This document shows positions 41,845-51,975 of a stretch of DNA of 64,000 bases, one piece after another (within the stretch, counting starts at the first letter, position 1; every line of letters begins with the position of its first letter). The notes under the pieces are model-generated. The model made no database searches, had not been told where the DNA came from, and saw only the letters and a list, made by a program, of their open reading frames with translations. Both the position numbers and the translations under genes were made by a program. Source of the DNA: a bacterium (GTDB lineage: Bacteria > Cyanobacteriota > Vampirovibrionia > Obscuribacterales > Obscuribacteraceae); the NCBI GenBank assembly GCA_018062085.1, contig JAGOSY010000003.1:137215-201214 (forward strand). The letters run 5' to 3'.

Positions 41845-43454
41845 ATATCTTCGCCCGGAAGGGGGGCACTACCTGGAGTGCCAAGAGCACCATCTGGTGG
41901 CAGCGATTGCGAGCGCGAAGGAATCGGAGCGCCAGAAGCACCAGCAGGAGCACTACTATTTCCACCGGACGATTTAGTATTCCGGCTTGCAGGATCAGCT
42001 TGGCTAGGCTCTGGCACCGGTGATTCAATCACTTGTCCTGGAACTGGAAGAGAACCAGGTGGCGGGATGGTCGCAGGGTTAATACGGAATGAGCGCGTTC
42101 CTGATCCAGAACCATAACTTGCTCCAGAACTAGAACTTGATCCAGAACCAGATCCTGAATTAGTGCCAGAACTAGAGCCCGCATTAGCCGGAACATAGCG
42201 CGGTGTCACACTGGCAGGACTAAAAGCTGGTTCAACTTTATTTGTGTTTACAGTAGTCGTATTGACTGTAGTATTCACAGTAGTGATTGGAGCGGCAATA
42301 TCACTCGGCAACGAAGCCGGCTGGCTCAGCTGAGTATGCGGTTTCATGTAAGTGTTAACAGGCACTTCTGCTTCGTGTTTCCAACGCTTAGCTTCGGCTT
42401 TGATTTTATTAGAGCGATAAGCAATTGCTTGATTGCGGAAGCTATTCTTGCTAGCAATAAAACCGTCCCAATCGAAATTGACCGGGTCGGTATGATCACC
42501 TTGTTGAGCATAGCGATGGGTGATGATGCTCTGATTATCAACATTGTAGCGACTTTGCAAATAGCCCACCAAGCGAGTTACAGCATGCAGCTGCGCTTGG
42601 GGATAATTTTGCGATCCAGTGTGATTGATTTCGATACCGATACTGTTGTCGTTATTGATACCAGGTAGGGTTTTAAAAATGTTGACGTGCACAGTAGCAA
42701 GATCAGGATCAACAGCTTGATAGATTGTGCCATCTCTATCAACAACATATTGAGCACCAGGGTGACGAATGCCCATTGAACTCCAGCTATCAATCACTCG
42801 CGTAGCTGAAACTGGAATACCAGTCTCCGTTGAATGCATGACTATATATTTGACCGGCTCTCGGCGCCAGAATATGCCACCATGAAGAGGATGGTACTTC
42901 ACGACACCAGCACGCACTAGCACGCGTGCTGCATAAGCATCGGCTGAACCACTATCGAAAGCTGAAGCAATGGCGTTGGCATTCTGCGCGTCTAGCGGAG
43001 ATGTATCAAAGCTTGGTGCGTTGCGCATAAATAGACCGATCGGGTAAGCGTAGCGGGGCTTTGGTGCAGCATGTGCCACGGCATGATGGTGCTTGCTTGA
43101 ATGAGCAACAGCATGACCGCGCCGGCCACCACGAGCACGCGAGCTAGATCTAGAACTAGCAACTACTCTGCTAGAACGTGAGCCACGAGAACTAACTCGA
43201 CCACTTCTAGAACTTCTAGCGCTAGAAGCTCTGGCGCTTTTTGTAGACTTAACGCTGCGGCCTTTACTAGCCGATGACCGAGATGAATAACTAGAAGATG
43301 CGCTGCTATGTTTTCTCGCCTCAACTTCACCTGGTAGAAAAACCAGCGAAGTAAGAGCCAGCAAAACTGGTAACAAGCTAGCAACAAACTTAGTGCCAGC
43401 TGCTTTCTCAAGCCCTATTAATTTCAAACTGTCGAACAAGCGGCAGTCCCCCAC
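41841..43454 (-). CDS. N-acetylmuramoyl-L-alanine amidase (Amidase_2 family), exported
   Basis: This is a 537-residue protein from a GTG start, with a signal-type segment (FVASLLPVLLALTSLVFL). A Ser/Arg-rich stretch (about 47-125) is followed by the amidase domain at about 200-345. YIVMHSTETG carries the first zinc His, IGIEINHTGS the central strand, and ITHRYAQQGDHTDP the second His and the terminal Asp ligand. Such enzymes cleave the lactyl-amide bond between MurNAc and L-Ala in peptidoglycan. The C-terminal 170 residues are Ser/Gly/Pro-rich and disordered. The start codon is uncertain because no strong ribosome site is visible. Confidence 0.85.
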   Translation of the reverse strand: MGDCRLFDSLKLIGLEKAAGTKFVASLLPVLLALTSLVFLPGEVEARKHSSASSSYSSRSSASKGRSVKSTKSARASSARSSRSGRVSSRGSRSSRVVASSRSSSRARGGRRGHAVAHSSKHHHAVAHAAPKPRYAYPIGLFMRNAPSFDTSPLDAQNANAIASAFDSGSADAYAARVLVRAGVVKYHPLHGGIFWRREPVKYIVMHSTETGIPVSATRVIDSWSSMGIRHPGAQYVVDRDGTIYQAVDPDLATVHVNIFKTLPGINNDNSIGIEINHTGSQNYPQAQLHAVTRLVGYLQSRYNVDNQSIITHRYAQQGDHTDPVNFDWDGFIASKNSFRNQAIAYRSNKIKAEAKRWKHEAEVPVNTYMKPHTQLSQPASLPSDIAAPITTVNTTVNTTTVNTNKVEPAFSPASVTPRYVPANAGSSSGTNSGSGSGSSSSSGASYGSGSGTRSFRINPATIPPPGSLPVPGQVIESPVPEPSQADPASRNTKSSGGNSSAPAGASGAPIPSRSQSLPPDGALGTPGSAPLPGEDI

Positions 43455-43677
43455 ATTAAGTACTAAAAGCTCAGCATTTGAACTACAGTACTATTATCAA
43501 AGTATTTGCATCAACACGCTGTATTTGCATAAAGACGCTCGGGCAAGAACCGAAATAACTCGCCACCACCCATAGCACCGAACAGTATTATAAAATATAA
43601 ATGGCAACCGCGCAACGACTGAGTTTCACTATTCTCAGCTTGAGTCTATGAGGCTGTGTTGTGCCATCAACCAAGAA

Positions 43678-44892
43678 TCAGTCGATCCAGCCGCCACCCA
43701 AGATATAGGTATCGGTCAAGTCGTATATACCGAGCACTTGACCTGGGGTTATAGCCGGCTGCGGCTCATGGAAAACTACCCGCACCTGAGCATCAGGCAT
43801 GGGGTAGACAGTAGCTGGCTCAGCCTTTGAGTTATAGCGAATTTTTGCCAAAGCCTCAAATGGTTCCACCGGCGGTGTCTCCATCAACCAATTAGCAGCA
43901 GAAGCAGTTAATTCTTTACGCAGCAAAGCCTCAGGCGGGCCAACATATACAGTTCTGGTATCAGGATCAATAGAAGTAACATAAAGCGGCTCATGATAAG
44001 CGATTCCAATGCCTTTGCGTTGGCCAATGGTGTAGTTAAAGGTGCCCTGATGTTGACCAAGCATTTCAGCAGTGACCGTATGAACAATTGGCCCTGGCTC
44101 AGCAGTGAGGAAGTTGCCGAGATATTGCTGGGTGGTTGTGCCCCGAGGAATAAAGCAAAGATCTTGGCTGTCTGGTTTGTTAGCAGTGACCAAGCCGCCC
44201 TGATCTGCCAGGGCCCGAATTTCATCTTTACTGAAATCACCAAGGGGAAGCAAGGTAGCTTTCAACTGCTCCATGGTCAGACCCCATAGAACATACGATT
44301 GGTCTTTGCGCGGATCTTTAGCCCGGGCCAATCTAAAGCCATCTTCTGTTTCTACCACACGAGCATAGTGCCCCGTGGCAATATACCTGGCTTGCAAGAT
44401 TTTTTGACTATAGCGCAGTAGGGCGCCCCACTTAACTAATGTGTTGCATACGCTGCATGGCAAGGGAGTTTTAGCACGGGCATACGACTGAGGAAACTGA
44501 TCAATAATTTCGGCCTTAAACATCTCGCGCAAATCAACGGCATGATGCTCAATGCCAAGCTGTTCGCAAACACGAGCAGCGTCAACCATTCCTGTATCAC
44601 AACAACGGCTGCCAGACTTAATCAGCCAGCCGGTCACGCCAATGACATCATAGCCGGCCTTGATCATTTCCATGGCGGTGACGCTTGAATCGACTCCACC
44701 ACTCATCAAAACGGCCACTCTGGTCTTGTTCGCTTGAACCGGCGAAACCACACGCTTTGACGCTACCGCACAAACGGCTTCTACCGCTTCAGCAGTTGGC
44801 ATGTCAGATTGCTCGGTTACATTGACGTTAACCGGTTGATCGACGGCTTTCCCAGTATTAGTCTCTACAGTGTCAGTCTCTACAGTGCTCAT
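43678..44892 (-). CDS. mnmA: tRNA-specific 2-thiouridylase MnmA
   Basis: MnmA catalyses ATP-dependent 2-thiolation of the wobble uridine in tRNA-Lys, -Glu and -Gln. The PP-loop SGGVDSS (64-70), the adenylation and tRNA-binding segment with the catalytic PCSVCNT Cys, the ATGHYAR motif, KDQSYVLWGL, and the second catalytic Cys in DSQDLCFIP are all present. GTFNYTIGQRKGIGI is also family-typical. The 404-residue length exceeds the usual 360 because of an Ala/Val/Thr-rich N-terminal extension of about 55 residues with no known domain. The extension begins in a short VET repeat. Confidence 0.95.
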   Translation of the reverse strand: MSTVETDTVETNTGKAVDQPVNVNVTEQSDMPTAEAVEAVCAVASKRVVSPVQANKTRVAVLMSGGVDSSVTAMEMIKAGYDVIGVTGWLIKSGSRCCDTGMVDAARVCEQLGIEHHAVDLREMFKAEIIDQFPQSYARAKTPLPCSVCNTLVKWGALLRYSQKILQARYIATGHYARVVETEDGFRLARAKDPRKDQSYVLWGLTMEQLKATLLPLGDFSKDEIRALADQGGLVTANKPDSQDLCFIPRGTTTQQYLGNFLTAEPGPIVHTVTAEMLGQHQGTFNYTIGQRKGIGIAYHEPLYVTSIDPDTRTVYVGPPEALLRKELTASAANWLMETPPVEPFEALAKIRYNSKAEPATVYPMPDAQVRVVFHEPQPAITPGQVLGIYDLTDTYILGGGWID

Positions 44893-44986
44893 TTCCGAAT
44901 TTTACTATAAGGATTGCAACTCTGTTGGCAACCATTTCTATATGTACGGACTATATGAAGAGAAACTCACCAATAAGTAAAGCTGG

Positions 44987-46423
44987 CTACATGCCAGTCA
45001 AGCGCTTAAGGCGCAGCTTAGCATTGGCTGCATTTTTACCGCGAGGAGCCAGCTTAAGATAAGTCTTGTACTCAGAGACGGCGTCACGACTGCGTTCAAT
45101 GCGCTCAAGCAAGACAGCCAAATTGTAGTGCGCCACTGGCACATCCCCGCCAGATTGCAAAATAGCTTTGCGAAAGGCCCGGTCGGCTCCGTTATAGTCA
45201 CCGCGCTCCCTCAGAATAATTCCGAGCATGTTCTGGGCCAACGGGTTGGTCTTCTTGCGCAAGCTAGAATCATCAATTGCTTTGCGGAATGCAGCCTCAG
45301 CGCCAGCATTGTCGCCCAGGCGCCGCAAGGCCATGCCCAAGTTGAATTGAGCTTCAGGGAAGCCATCAGTCTTAATCATCAAGGCCCTGCGATAAGACTC
45401 AACCGCTTTGGCCAGCTGGTTAAGATTGGCCTGGCAATAACCTAAATTGTTGAGCACGACCGGGTCTTCGCCGGCTCCATTTTTGATAAGCGAGTCGAGA
45501 TCGCGAGCAGCCTCGGCCCAAGCGCGACGCTTCATGGCCTCCCGGGCGGCTTGCCGCATTGCTCCCTGCATTTCAGAGCGACCGTCATCGCCGCCATGAC
45601 CCTGATTTAGGCCGTCTTGCCCCTGGGCATCAGGATTATTCACTATCTGTGCGGCTCCAGTAAGCTTGGCTATGCGATTTTTTGTCTCTTGCGCATATTT
45701 GCTGACAGATTCATATTTAAGCGAGGTTTCGTAGGCTTTCACGGCCGCCCCAATATTGTGGCGGCGCTCTTCAATTAAACCGAGATGATAATAACTAAAG
45801 GCAGAATCAGGTTTTAGCCTGATCGCCTTGTTTATTTCGCTAAAAGCCTCATCAAGCCGGCCCTCGCTCAAATCGAGGGCGGCCAAACCGCTGTGAGCGG
45901 CAGCATGAGACGGGTCGAGCTTTATGGCAATCAGATAATTTTCACGGGCTTCTTTCTTCTGGCCCACATCCCGCATGGCATTGGCGGCGTAATAGTGCAA
46001 TTCGGGCTCTTGGCCACCAGAAATTTTTAGACACAGGCGCCAGTAATAGAGGGCCTCTTCAGCCTTACCAGTAGAATAAAGCACAAGTCCTAGATTGTTC
46101 AAAGCTGGCACATAGAGTGGCTCTATATCTAAGGCCTTGCGGTAATACTGGATGGCCTTATCTACCTTGTTCTCATAAGCATAAGAAAGACCAATATTGT
46201 TGTAGGCGTCAGGAATGGAGGGCTCCATCTTGATAACGAGCTCAAACTGGCTCCGAGCCTTGTCTAGTTGTTTAGCGCGCAAAAGCTTGATGCCCTGCTG
46301 CATATGCGTAACGGTATCTGGACGATAGCGACTACCCTCTGCGGCCACTAGTAAAGTGGAAAAGCTAAGGGTCGAAGTAATAGCCAAGACCAGGCATAAA
46401 GTTAAGCCTGCTCGTTTTTGCAC
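44987..46423 (-). CDS. Exported TPR protein
   Basis: This is a 478-residue protein from a GTG start with GGAGG 6 nt upstream. The signal peptide (LTLCLVLAITSTLSFSTLLVAA) is followed by two TPR arrays of about six and five units (residues 35-255 and 300-478), for example YNNIGLSYAYENKVDKAI and FNLGMALRRLGDNAGAEAAF. A linker rich in Gly/Asp/Gln (NPDAQGQDGLNQGHGGDD) joins them. No catalytic domain is present. It probably serves as a periplasmic scaffold. It lies between mnmA and the divergent mfd. Confidence 0.8.
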   Translation of the reverse strand: MQKRAGLTLCLVLAITSTLSFSTLLVAAEGSRYRPDTVTHMQQGIKLLRAKQLDKARSQFELVIKMEPSIPDAYNNIGLSYAYENKVDKAIQYYRKALDIEPLYVPALNNLGLVLYSTGKAEEALYYWRLCLKISGGQEPELHYYAANAMRDVGQKKEARENYLIAIKLDPSHAAAHSGLAALDLSEGRLDEAFSEINKAIRLKPDSAFSYYHLGLIEERRHNIGAAVKAYETSLKYESVSKYAQETKNRIAKLTGAAQIVNNPDAQGQDGLNQGHGGDDGRSEMQGAMRQAAREAMKRRAWAEAARDLDSLIKNGAGEDPVVLNNLGYCQANLNQLAKAVESYRRALMIKTDGFPEAQFNLGMALRRLGDNAGAEAAFRKAIDDSSLRKKTNPLAQNMLGIILRERGDYNGADRAFRKAILQSGGDVPVAHYNLAVLLERIERSRDAVSEYKTYLKLAPRGKNAANAKLRLKRLTGM

Positions 46424-46517
46424 TTTTCGCCTCCATTACCTTTGAAAGCAATAATACAAGATGTATCCCTTTAGAGCCCGTTACACGTAGAGCTAGTGAC
46501 TTGGTCAAAATGGTAAA

Positions 46518-49500
46518 ATGCCTCTTTCCCAAATCGGCAAGATACTGCTCGCTCGAGCGCTATTTGTACTGATTTGCAACACGGTGAAGGGAACCCCGCC
46601 AAAAATGCTAACGCGCAACAGTAACCTCGCAGCAAAACTGCACCAGCTTTTTATCTCCAGCTCGCAATACGCAAGGCTTCTTGCTCGAACGGCAAAGGGT
46701 AGCAGCGGCGAACTTAATTTGACCGGCTTGACCGATTCAGCTAAATCGCTTGTGCTCTCAGTTTTGGGCCACGAAACTAAGCGAGCAATATTCTTAGTTG
46801 TGCAAGACAACCATACTGGCGCCCGATATCACCAAGAGCTGACCAACTTAAGCAAGTATCCAACTTTTGTTTATCCCAGCTCCGAGGTCTCACCCTACGA
46901 ACAAGTACTATCTAGCCCAGACAACGTTGCCGCACAACTAGAAGTTTTACGCCACTGCCAAGAAAAACCAGACGAACCTTTTATTTGTGTAGTTACGGCT
47001 CGGGCTCTCAGCCAAAGAGTTTTGGCACCAGAAGAGTTAACGGCTAACTGCTTGCGCTTAAATGTCGGCGAAACTATCGATACCAAAGAAGTGGCTCGAA
47101 GGCTTGCTAACCTAGGTTATTCGCGCGAATCACTAGTAACCCTGCGCGGCGAATTCAGTGTGCGCGGCGACATTGTCGATATTTATCCATCTTGCGGCTC
47201 ACCTTTCAGAATCGAATTGTTTGGCGACGAAATCGAATCGATGCGCGTCTTCAATACCGATACCCAAAGATCTATTGAATCGCTTGAAACTTGTGTCATC
47301 GTTCCCCGTTGGTGGATTGTCGCTGACCAAAGCGAAGAAGCTCGAATCACCCTAGTCGATACGCTCAGAGCCGTAACAGAAAAAGCATGTGAAACTTTAG
47401 AACCGTCATCGGCAGAAACATTGATGACAGTTATGGAAAGCGACTTAGAAGCGCTCCGTGCTGGCCGCTATCCAGAATCGGTAGAGTACTACGCCCCTTA
47501 CGTCCACGAAAAACTTGCCACCATATGTGATTACATCAGAGATAGCAGCCTGATTGTGCTAGACGAATGGGACACTCTCTTAGCTGCGCTTTCTTCGTAT
47601 CAAGAGAAGCTCGATGCTGCCTTCAAAGAAGGGCTAGAAACCGGTCGTCTACTGCCTCTGCCACGGCCTCTTCACCTGAGCGCCCGCGAAATCACTGAGC
47701 AGTTGAAACGCCACCAGCGTGTGTATGTTTCCACTTTGCCAATGGCTCTAGATGGCGCTGATACAAGCAACTCTGCAGCAGCTAATTCTGTCATTAATTT
47801 TGACTGTCAACCAGTTGAGCGCTTCGGCAATCAAATCGATGTCATGGCTGAAAAAGTTAGAAGCTGGCGCAAAGAAGGTTTGAATGTTCTGATTTCAACA
47901 GAGCAGCCCCAGCGCATCTTAGGTATCATGAAAGAGTGGGATATTCCTGCAAACTATCTCTCGCAAAGTGACGACAAAGCTGATACCCATATTCTCCCTC
48001 TCGATGAAGTCGCTCAAGCATCTGGCGGAGCCCCTGGGCCAGGAAGCGCGTCCGGTAATAATTCGGGCAATAATTCAGGTTCAGCGCAGCCACCATCGCT
48101 TTCAATATCGTCTCTCGATGATATTCTCTCGGGCCAAATGCCGAGCCTTGACAATCTCAAACTGAGCCAAAGCCAAGGTCTAAATCCCAGTTTAAATCAA
48201 GGGCAAAATCAAGCCTCTGGTCCAGTTGTACTAGTCTGTCGCCATGGATTCACCCACGGTTTTAAACTAAAAGATGTCGAGTTAGTTTCCTGCACCGATG
48301 CTGAAATGTTCGGCGTCAAACGCAAACCGACAGTTTATAGAAGACCGGTAGCAGAGAAGAACTACGAGCGCTTCACTTCAGTCGCCGATCTAAAAGTAAC
48401 CGATTACGTTGTGCACATGAAGCACGGTATCGGTCAATTCGAAGGCGTCAAACGCATGACCGTTGACGGCCAACAAAGAGAATTTCTCAGCGTTGCCTAC
48501 GCCAGCGACGACAGACTGTATGTGCCTGTCGATCAAATCAATTTACTCTCGCGCTATCGCGGCGCTGGCGACAACCCACCAAGAATTTCACGACTAGGTG
48601 GTGCCGAGTGGGAATCAACCAAACGGCGCGTCAAGAAATCAGTTAAACAAGTGGCCGAAGACTTGGTCAATTTGTACGCCATAAGAGCCAAGCAAGAAGG
48701 CTTCCAGTGCACGCCTGATACACCTTGGCAGTACGAAATGGAAGAAGCTTTCCCCTACGAAGAAACGCCCGATCAGTGGCAAGCCATTCAAGATATGAAA
48801 GGCGATCTAGAATCGGCCAAACCAATGGACAGACTAATTTGCGGCGACGTTGGCTTCGGCAAAACCGAAGTCGCCATTCGCGGTGTTTTCAAAACAGTAA
48901 TGTCAGGCAAGCAAGTAGCTGTACTTGTACCAACCACAATTTTGGCTCAACAGCACTACAACACTATGGCTGAGCGTTTCGCGCCGTATCCAATAAAGGT
49001 GGGCCTACTCTCTCGCTTCCGCACCGCCAAAGAGCAAAGAGAAGTCGCTCGCAGGCTAGGTACTGGTGAATGCGACGTAGTAATCGGTACTCACCGAATG
49101 CTGCAAAAAGACATTGCTTTCAAAGACTTGGGCTTGGTTGTAATCGACGAAGAGCAACGCTTCGGTGTTGCCCACAAAGAAAAGCTTAAGCAACTAAGAG
49201 TCATGGTTGACGTCATGACCATGTCAGCCACCCCAATTCCACGTACTTTATATATGGCGCTATCTGGCGCTCGCGACATGTCGCAAATCAACACTCCGCC
49301 AATTAACCGCGCACCAATCAAAACCTTTGTCGGCGAATACAAATTGCCCCTAGTGCGCACAGCCATTTTGCATGAGATGGAGCGCGGTGGACAGATTTAT
49401 TTTGTTCACAACCGCGTTGAAAACATCGAGCAAATTGCCTTTGAAGTTAAGCAATTGGTGCCAGAAGCACGCATCGCCATTGGCCACGGCCAAATGAACG

Positions 49501-50426
49501 AACGCGATCTGGAAAACGTAATGCTGGCATTCTTTGCCCATGAATATGATGTACTGGTTTGTACGACGATTATCGAATCTGGTCTCGACATTCCTAACGT
49601 CAACACCATTGTTATCAATGATGCTGACAAACTCGGCCTCGCCCAAATGTACCAACTCCGTGGCCGGGTTGGCCGCTCGGACGCCCAAGCCTATGCCTAC
49701 TGCTTATACACTCCATCAAAAGTGTTGTCTGAGCAAGCCCAAGGAAGACTAAAGGCTATTCGCGAATTTACTTCACTAGGTTCTGGTTATCAAATCGCCT
49801 TGCGTGATATGGAAATCAGAGGCGTGGGCAACATTCTTGGCTCAGAGCAGCATGGCCACATGATTTCGGTGGGCTTTGAGCTCTACTGCAAAATTCTTGA
49901 AGAATCGGTGGCCGAACTCAAGGGCGAAGCAGTGGTACAAGAAGCTGATACCGCAGTTGATATCAACGTCACCGCCTTCATTCCTGAGTCTTATATAGAA
50001 GACAACGAGCAGCGCCTAATCGAGTATAAGCGTCTAGCCGACGTTAAGACCGATCGCGAGCTGATTATGCTGTTAGACGAATGGCGCGACCGCTTCGGCG
50101 CTATCCCCAAAGAAACTGAGCAATTAACCAAGGTCGTCAAACTAAGACTAGTGGCAAGCTCGGCCAACGTACAATCGATCAAACCAGATATGCAGGGTTT
50201 GCGTTTGTATGTACCATTCCGCTTGCAGCAGTGGATTCCAATTCAAAATGGTCTGCCAAAACACTTGGCAAACCGCACTACTTACAAACCAGGTATCGCT
50301 GGTGGTCAAGGTTCAAGCCCATACATTCTTGTAAAATCGCAAGGAGATGATCCAGAAGATCAACTAGATTTGCTGGCAGAACTTCTCGGAGCTATGGTGA
50401 CAAAGGTTCACGCTAAACCGGCCTAA
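46518..50426 (+). CDS. mfd: Transcription-repair coupling factor Mfd
   Basis: Mfd displaces stalled RNA polymerase and recruits UvrA to lesions. The reading is 1302 residues, against about 1150 for typical Mfd. The N-terminal UvrB-homology region (YPSSEVSPYEQVLSSPD, GEFSVRGDIVDIYP) is followed by the RNAP-interacting domain (DYVVHMKHGIGQFEGV). The translocase motor contains Walker A GDVGFGKTEVA (near 774), DEEQRFG and GRVGRSDAQAYAY, and the C-terminal UvrA-masking domain is present. A Ser/Asn/Gln/Gly-rich insert of about 75 residues (48,000-48,230) separates the UvrB-like region from the RNAP-binding domain. The ATG at 46605 (MLTRNSN) is an equally likely start. Confidence 0.95.
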   Translation: MPLSQIGKILLARALFVLICNTVKGTPPKMLTRNSNLAAKLHQLFISSSQYARLLARTAKGSSGELNLTGLTDSAKSLVLSVLGHETKRAIFLVVQDNHTGARYHQELTNLSKYPTFVYPSSEVSPYEQVLSSPDNVAAQLEVLRHCQEKPDEPFICVVTARALSQRVLAPEELTANCLRLNVGETIDTKEVARRLANLGYSRESLVTLRGEFSVRGDIVDIYPSCGSPFRIELFGDEIESMRVFNTDTQRSIESLETCVIVPRWWIVADQSEEARITLVDTLRAVTEKACETLEPSSAETLMTVMESDLEALRAGRYPESVEYYAPYVHEKLATICDYIRDSSLIVLDEWDTLLAALSSYQEKLDAAFKEGLETGRLLPLPRPLHLSAREITEQLKRHQRVYVSTLPMALDGADTSNSAAANSVINFDCQPVERFGNQIDVMAEKVRSWRKEGLNVLISTEQPQRILGIMKEWDIPANYLSQSDDKADTHILPLDEVAQASGGAPGPGSASGNNSGNNSGSAQPPSLSISSLDDILSGQMPSLDNLKLSQSQGLNPSLNQGQNQASGPVVLVCRHGFTHGFKLKDVELVSCTDAEMFGVKRKPTVYRRPVAEKNYERFTSVADLKVTDYVVHMKHGIGQFEGVKRMTVDGQQREFLSVAYASDDRLYVPVDQINLLSRYRGAGDNPPRISRLGGAEWESTKRRVKKSVKQVAEDLVNLYAIRAKQEGFQCTPDTPWQYEMEEAFPYEETPDQWQAIQDMKGDLESAKPMDRLICGDVGFGKTEVAIRGVFKTVMSGKQVAVLVPTTILAQQHYNTMAERFAPYPIKVGLLSRFRTAKEQREVARRLGTGECDVVIGTHRMLQKDIAFKDLGLVVIDEEQRFGVAHKEKLKQLRVMVDVMTMSATPIPRTLYMALSGARDMSQINTPPINRAPIKTFVGEYKLPLVRTAILHEMERGGQIYFVHNRVENIEQIAFEVKQLVPEARIAIGHGQMNERDLENVMLAFFAHEYDVLVCTTIIESGLDIPNVNTIVINDADKLGLAQMYQLRGRVGRSDAQAYAYCLYTPSKVLSEQAQGRLKAIREFTSLGSGYQIALRDMEIRGVGNILGSEQHGHMISVGFELYCKILEESVAELKGEAVVQEADTAVDINVTAFIPESYIEDNEQRLIEYKRLADVKTDRELIMLLDEWRDRFGAIPKETEQLTKVVKLRLVASSANVQSIKPDMQGLRLYVPFRLQQWIPIQNGLPKHLANRTTYKPGIAGGQGSSPYILVKSQGDDPEDQLDLLAELLGAMVTKVHAKPA

Positions 50427-50451
50427 ATTATTAAAAGAGGATATCAGTACT

Positions 50452-51975
50452 GTGAATAGCTCAAGTAATAGAAGCAATAGAAGTGGCAGCAGCTCACCTA
50501 TCTTTTTAGCGCTGACACTTTCTCTTGCTATGGCTGGCTGTCAGAGCGAAAAGAAAACTGAGACTTCCAGCTCCACGACAGACAAGACATCCAGCCCTCA
50601 GACTGGTAGCACCCAAGCTAACGGTGATGGGACTGGTGCAAAACCTGACTCTAACGCAGCACTGCCAGCGGTACTTAGCGACTTACCACAATTAAAGCCA
50701 ATTACCGGAGTTAACCTAGTTAAGCTACCGAACACCATGGTCATATGCACTGTAAATGGCTCACCAGTCACTGTCAGCCGCTTCAAAAAAGAATACCAAG
50801 CTGCTGTTATGTCGCTGCAGTCAATGCTCGCTATGCAACCAGAGAAGATGGCGCAGCTATTAATTCAAGCAAAGCAGATGGGCGTGACCTTAACTCCTGA
50901 AGAAAAAACGAAAATGATCGAATCTGCTCATTCAGCTCAGGCCTTAGAAGGCAAACCACTGAAAGATTTCCTCACACAGAGAAAAATGACCGAGGCTCAA
51001 TTCAACGAGCAAGTCTTGAATCTCGGCTTGGCTTTCAAGTGCGGGGCCAAGGTGATCGAAAGCCAGCTTTTAAGTGAACTAATAAACCGAGAGATCGCCC
51101 TAAAAGAAGCCCATAAAGCGGGTTTCTATCAGAAGGCAGCCAGCAGCTTTGCCCAGATCAAAGAGAGCAAAAAATACAAGCAATATGTAAGTACAGCAAT
51201 TGAAACGCCAGACCAAATTCGTGAAGAAGTGATTTCTTCTCAGATGATCAGGCTGATGCTAGAAAGCATTGCTAAAGCAGCTCCACCAGCTAGCGAAAAG
51301 GTAGTCAAAGAAGAATTTGAAGCCAATAAAGACCGTCTGAAACACGGAGAAAGAGTGCGTCTATCTCATATCGTGGTGGCAGCGCCAGCTGTTGATGCCG
51401 GACCGCTCAAGAGCGTGAGGACACAATTGCAAGAGCAGAAGCCAGAGCTAAAAGGTGCAGACCTAGAAAACGAAGTCAAAGTAATCAAACAAGCTCAATA
51501 TAACAAAGCCAAAGATTACTTAGCTCAAGCCATGAAGGGTGCCGACTTCAAAACCCTAGCTGATAATTATACCGAAGACGAGCCAGCCCGCCTGGCAAAA
51601 ACCGGCGGCGACCTTGGCTTCATGGATCTCAGCACAGCCAATGGCCCAGACCAATTGAAGATTATGGCTGCAGTAGGCAAAGTCAAAGCTGGTCAGGTTG
51701 TGCCTGAAGTAGTCGAAACCAATTTTGGCTATCACGTAATCAAAGTAACTGAACGGCAGACAGCTGGTGCTATTCCATTAGCTGAAGTGAAGAAGCCTTT
51801 GGAAGAAATGATCTCAGCTAAGAACCAAGAAAAAGCAGAAATAGATTGGATGACACAGCACCGCAAGAGTGCTGTCATAAAATTGACTGACGAATTTAAT
51901 AAGGCCGTAGCTTCTGGAGCCTATTCGCTTACAGCAACTGCAACTAGCGAAAAGGCACCTAAAGTACAGAACTAA
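50452..51975 (+). CDS. Parvulin-type peptidyl-prolyl isomerase lipoprotein (PrsA/SurA-like)
   Basis: This is a 507-residue protein from a GTG start with AAAAGAGG upstream, 25 nt after mfd. The signal peptide ends in a lipobox (LAMAGC), so it is probably Lgt-lipidated and anchored outside the cytoplasm. A disordered linker is followed by a SurA-N-like helical region (about 110-290, CTVNGSPVTVSRFKKEYQ) and a parvulin domain (about 300-450) with RLSHIVVAAP, GADFKTLADNYTED, GGDLGFMDL and VVETNFGYHVIKV. It should catalyse prolyl isomerisation or chaperone exported proteins. The stop codon abuts that of the convergent kinase gene. Confidence 0.85.
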   Translation: MNSSSNRSNRSGSSSPIFLALTLSLAMAGCQSEKKTETSSSTTDKTSSPQTGSTQANGDGTGAKPDSNAALPAVLSDLPQLKPITGVNLVKLPNTMVICTVNGSPVTVSRFKKEYQAAVMSLQSMLAMQPEKMAQLLIQAKQMGVTLTPEEKTKMIESAHSAQALEGKPLKDFLTQRKMTEAQFNEQVLNLGLAFKCGAKVIESQLLSELINREIALKEAHKAGFYQKAASSFAQIKESKKYKQYVSTAIETPDQIREEVISSQMIRLMLESIAKAAPPASEKVVKEEFEANKDRLKHGERVRLSHIVVAAPAVDAGPLKSVRTQLQEQKPELKGADLENEVKVIKQAQYNKAKDYLAQAMKGADFKTLADNYTEDEPARLAKTGGDLGFMDLSTANGPDQLKIMAAVGKVKAGQVVPEVVETNFGYHVIKVTERQTAGAIPLAEVKKPLEEMISAKNQEKAEIDWMTQHRKSAVIKLTDEFNKAVASGAYSLTATATSEKAPKVQN

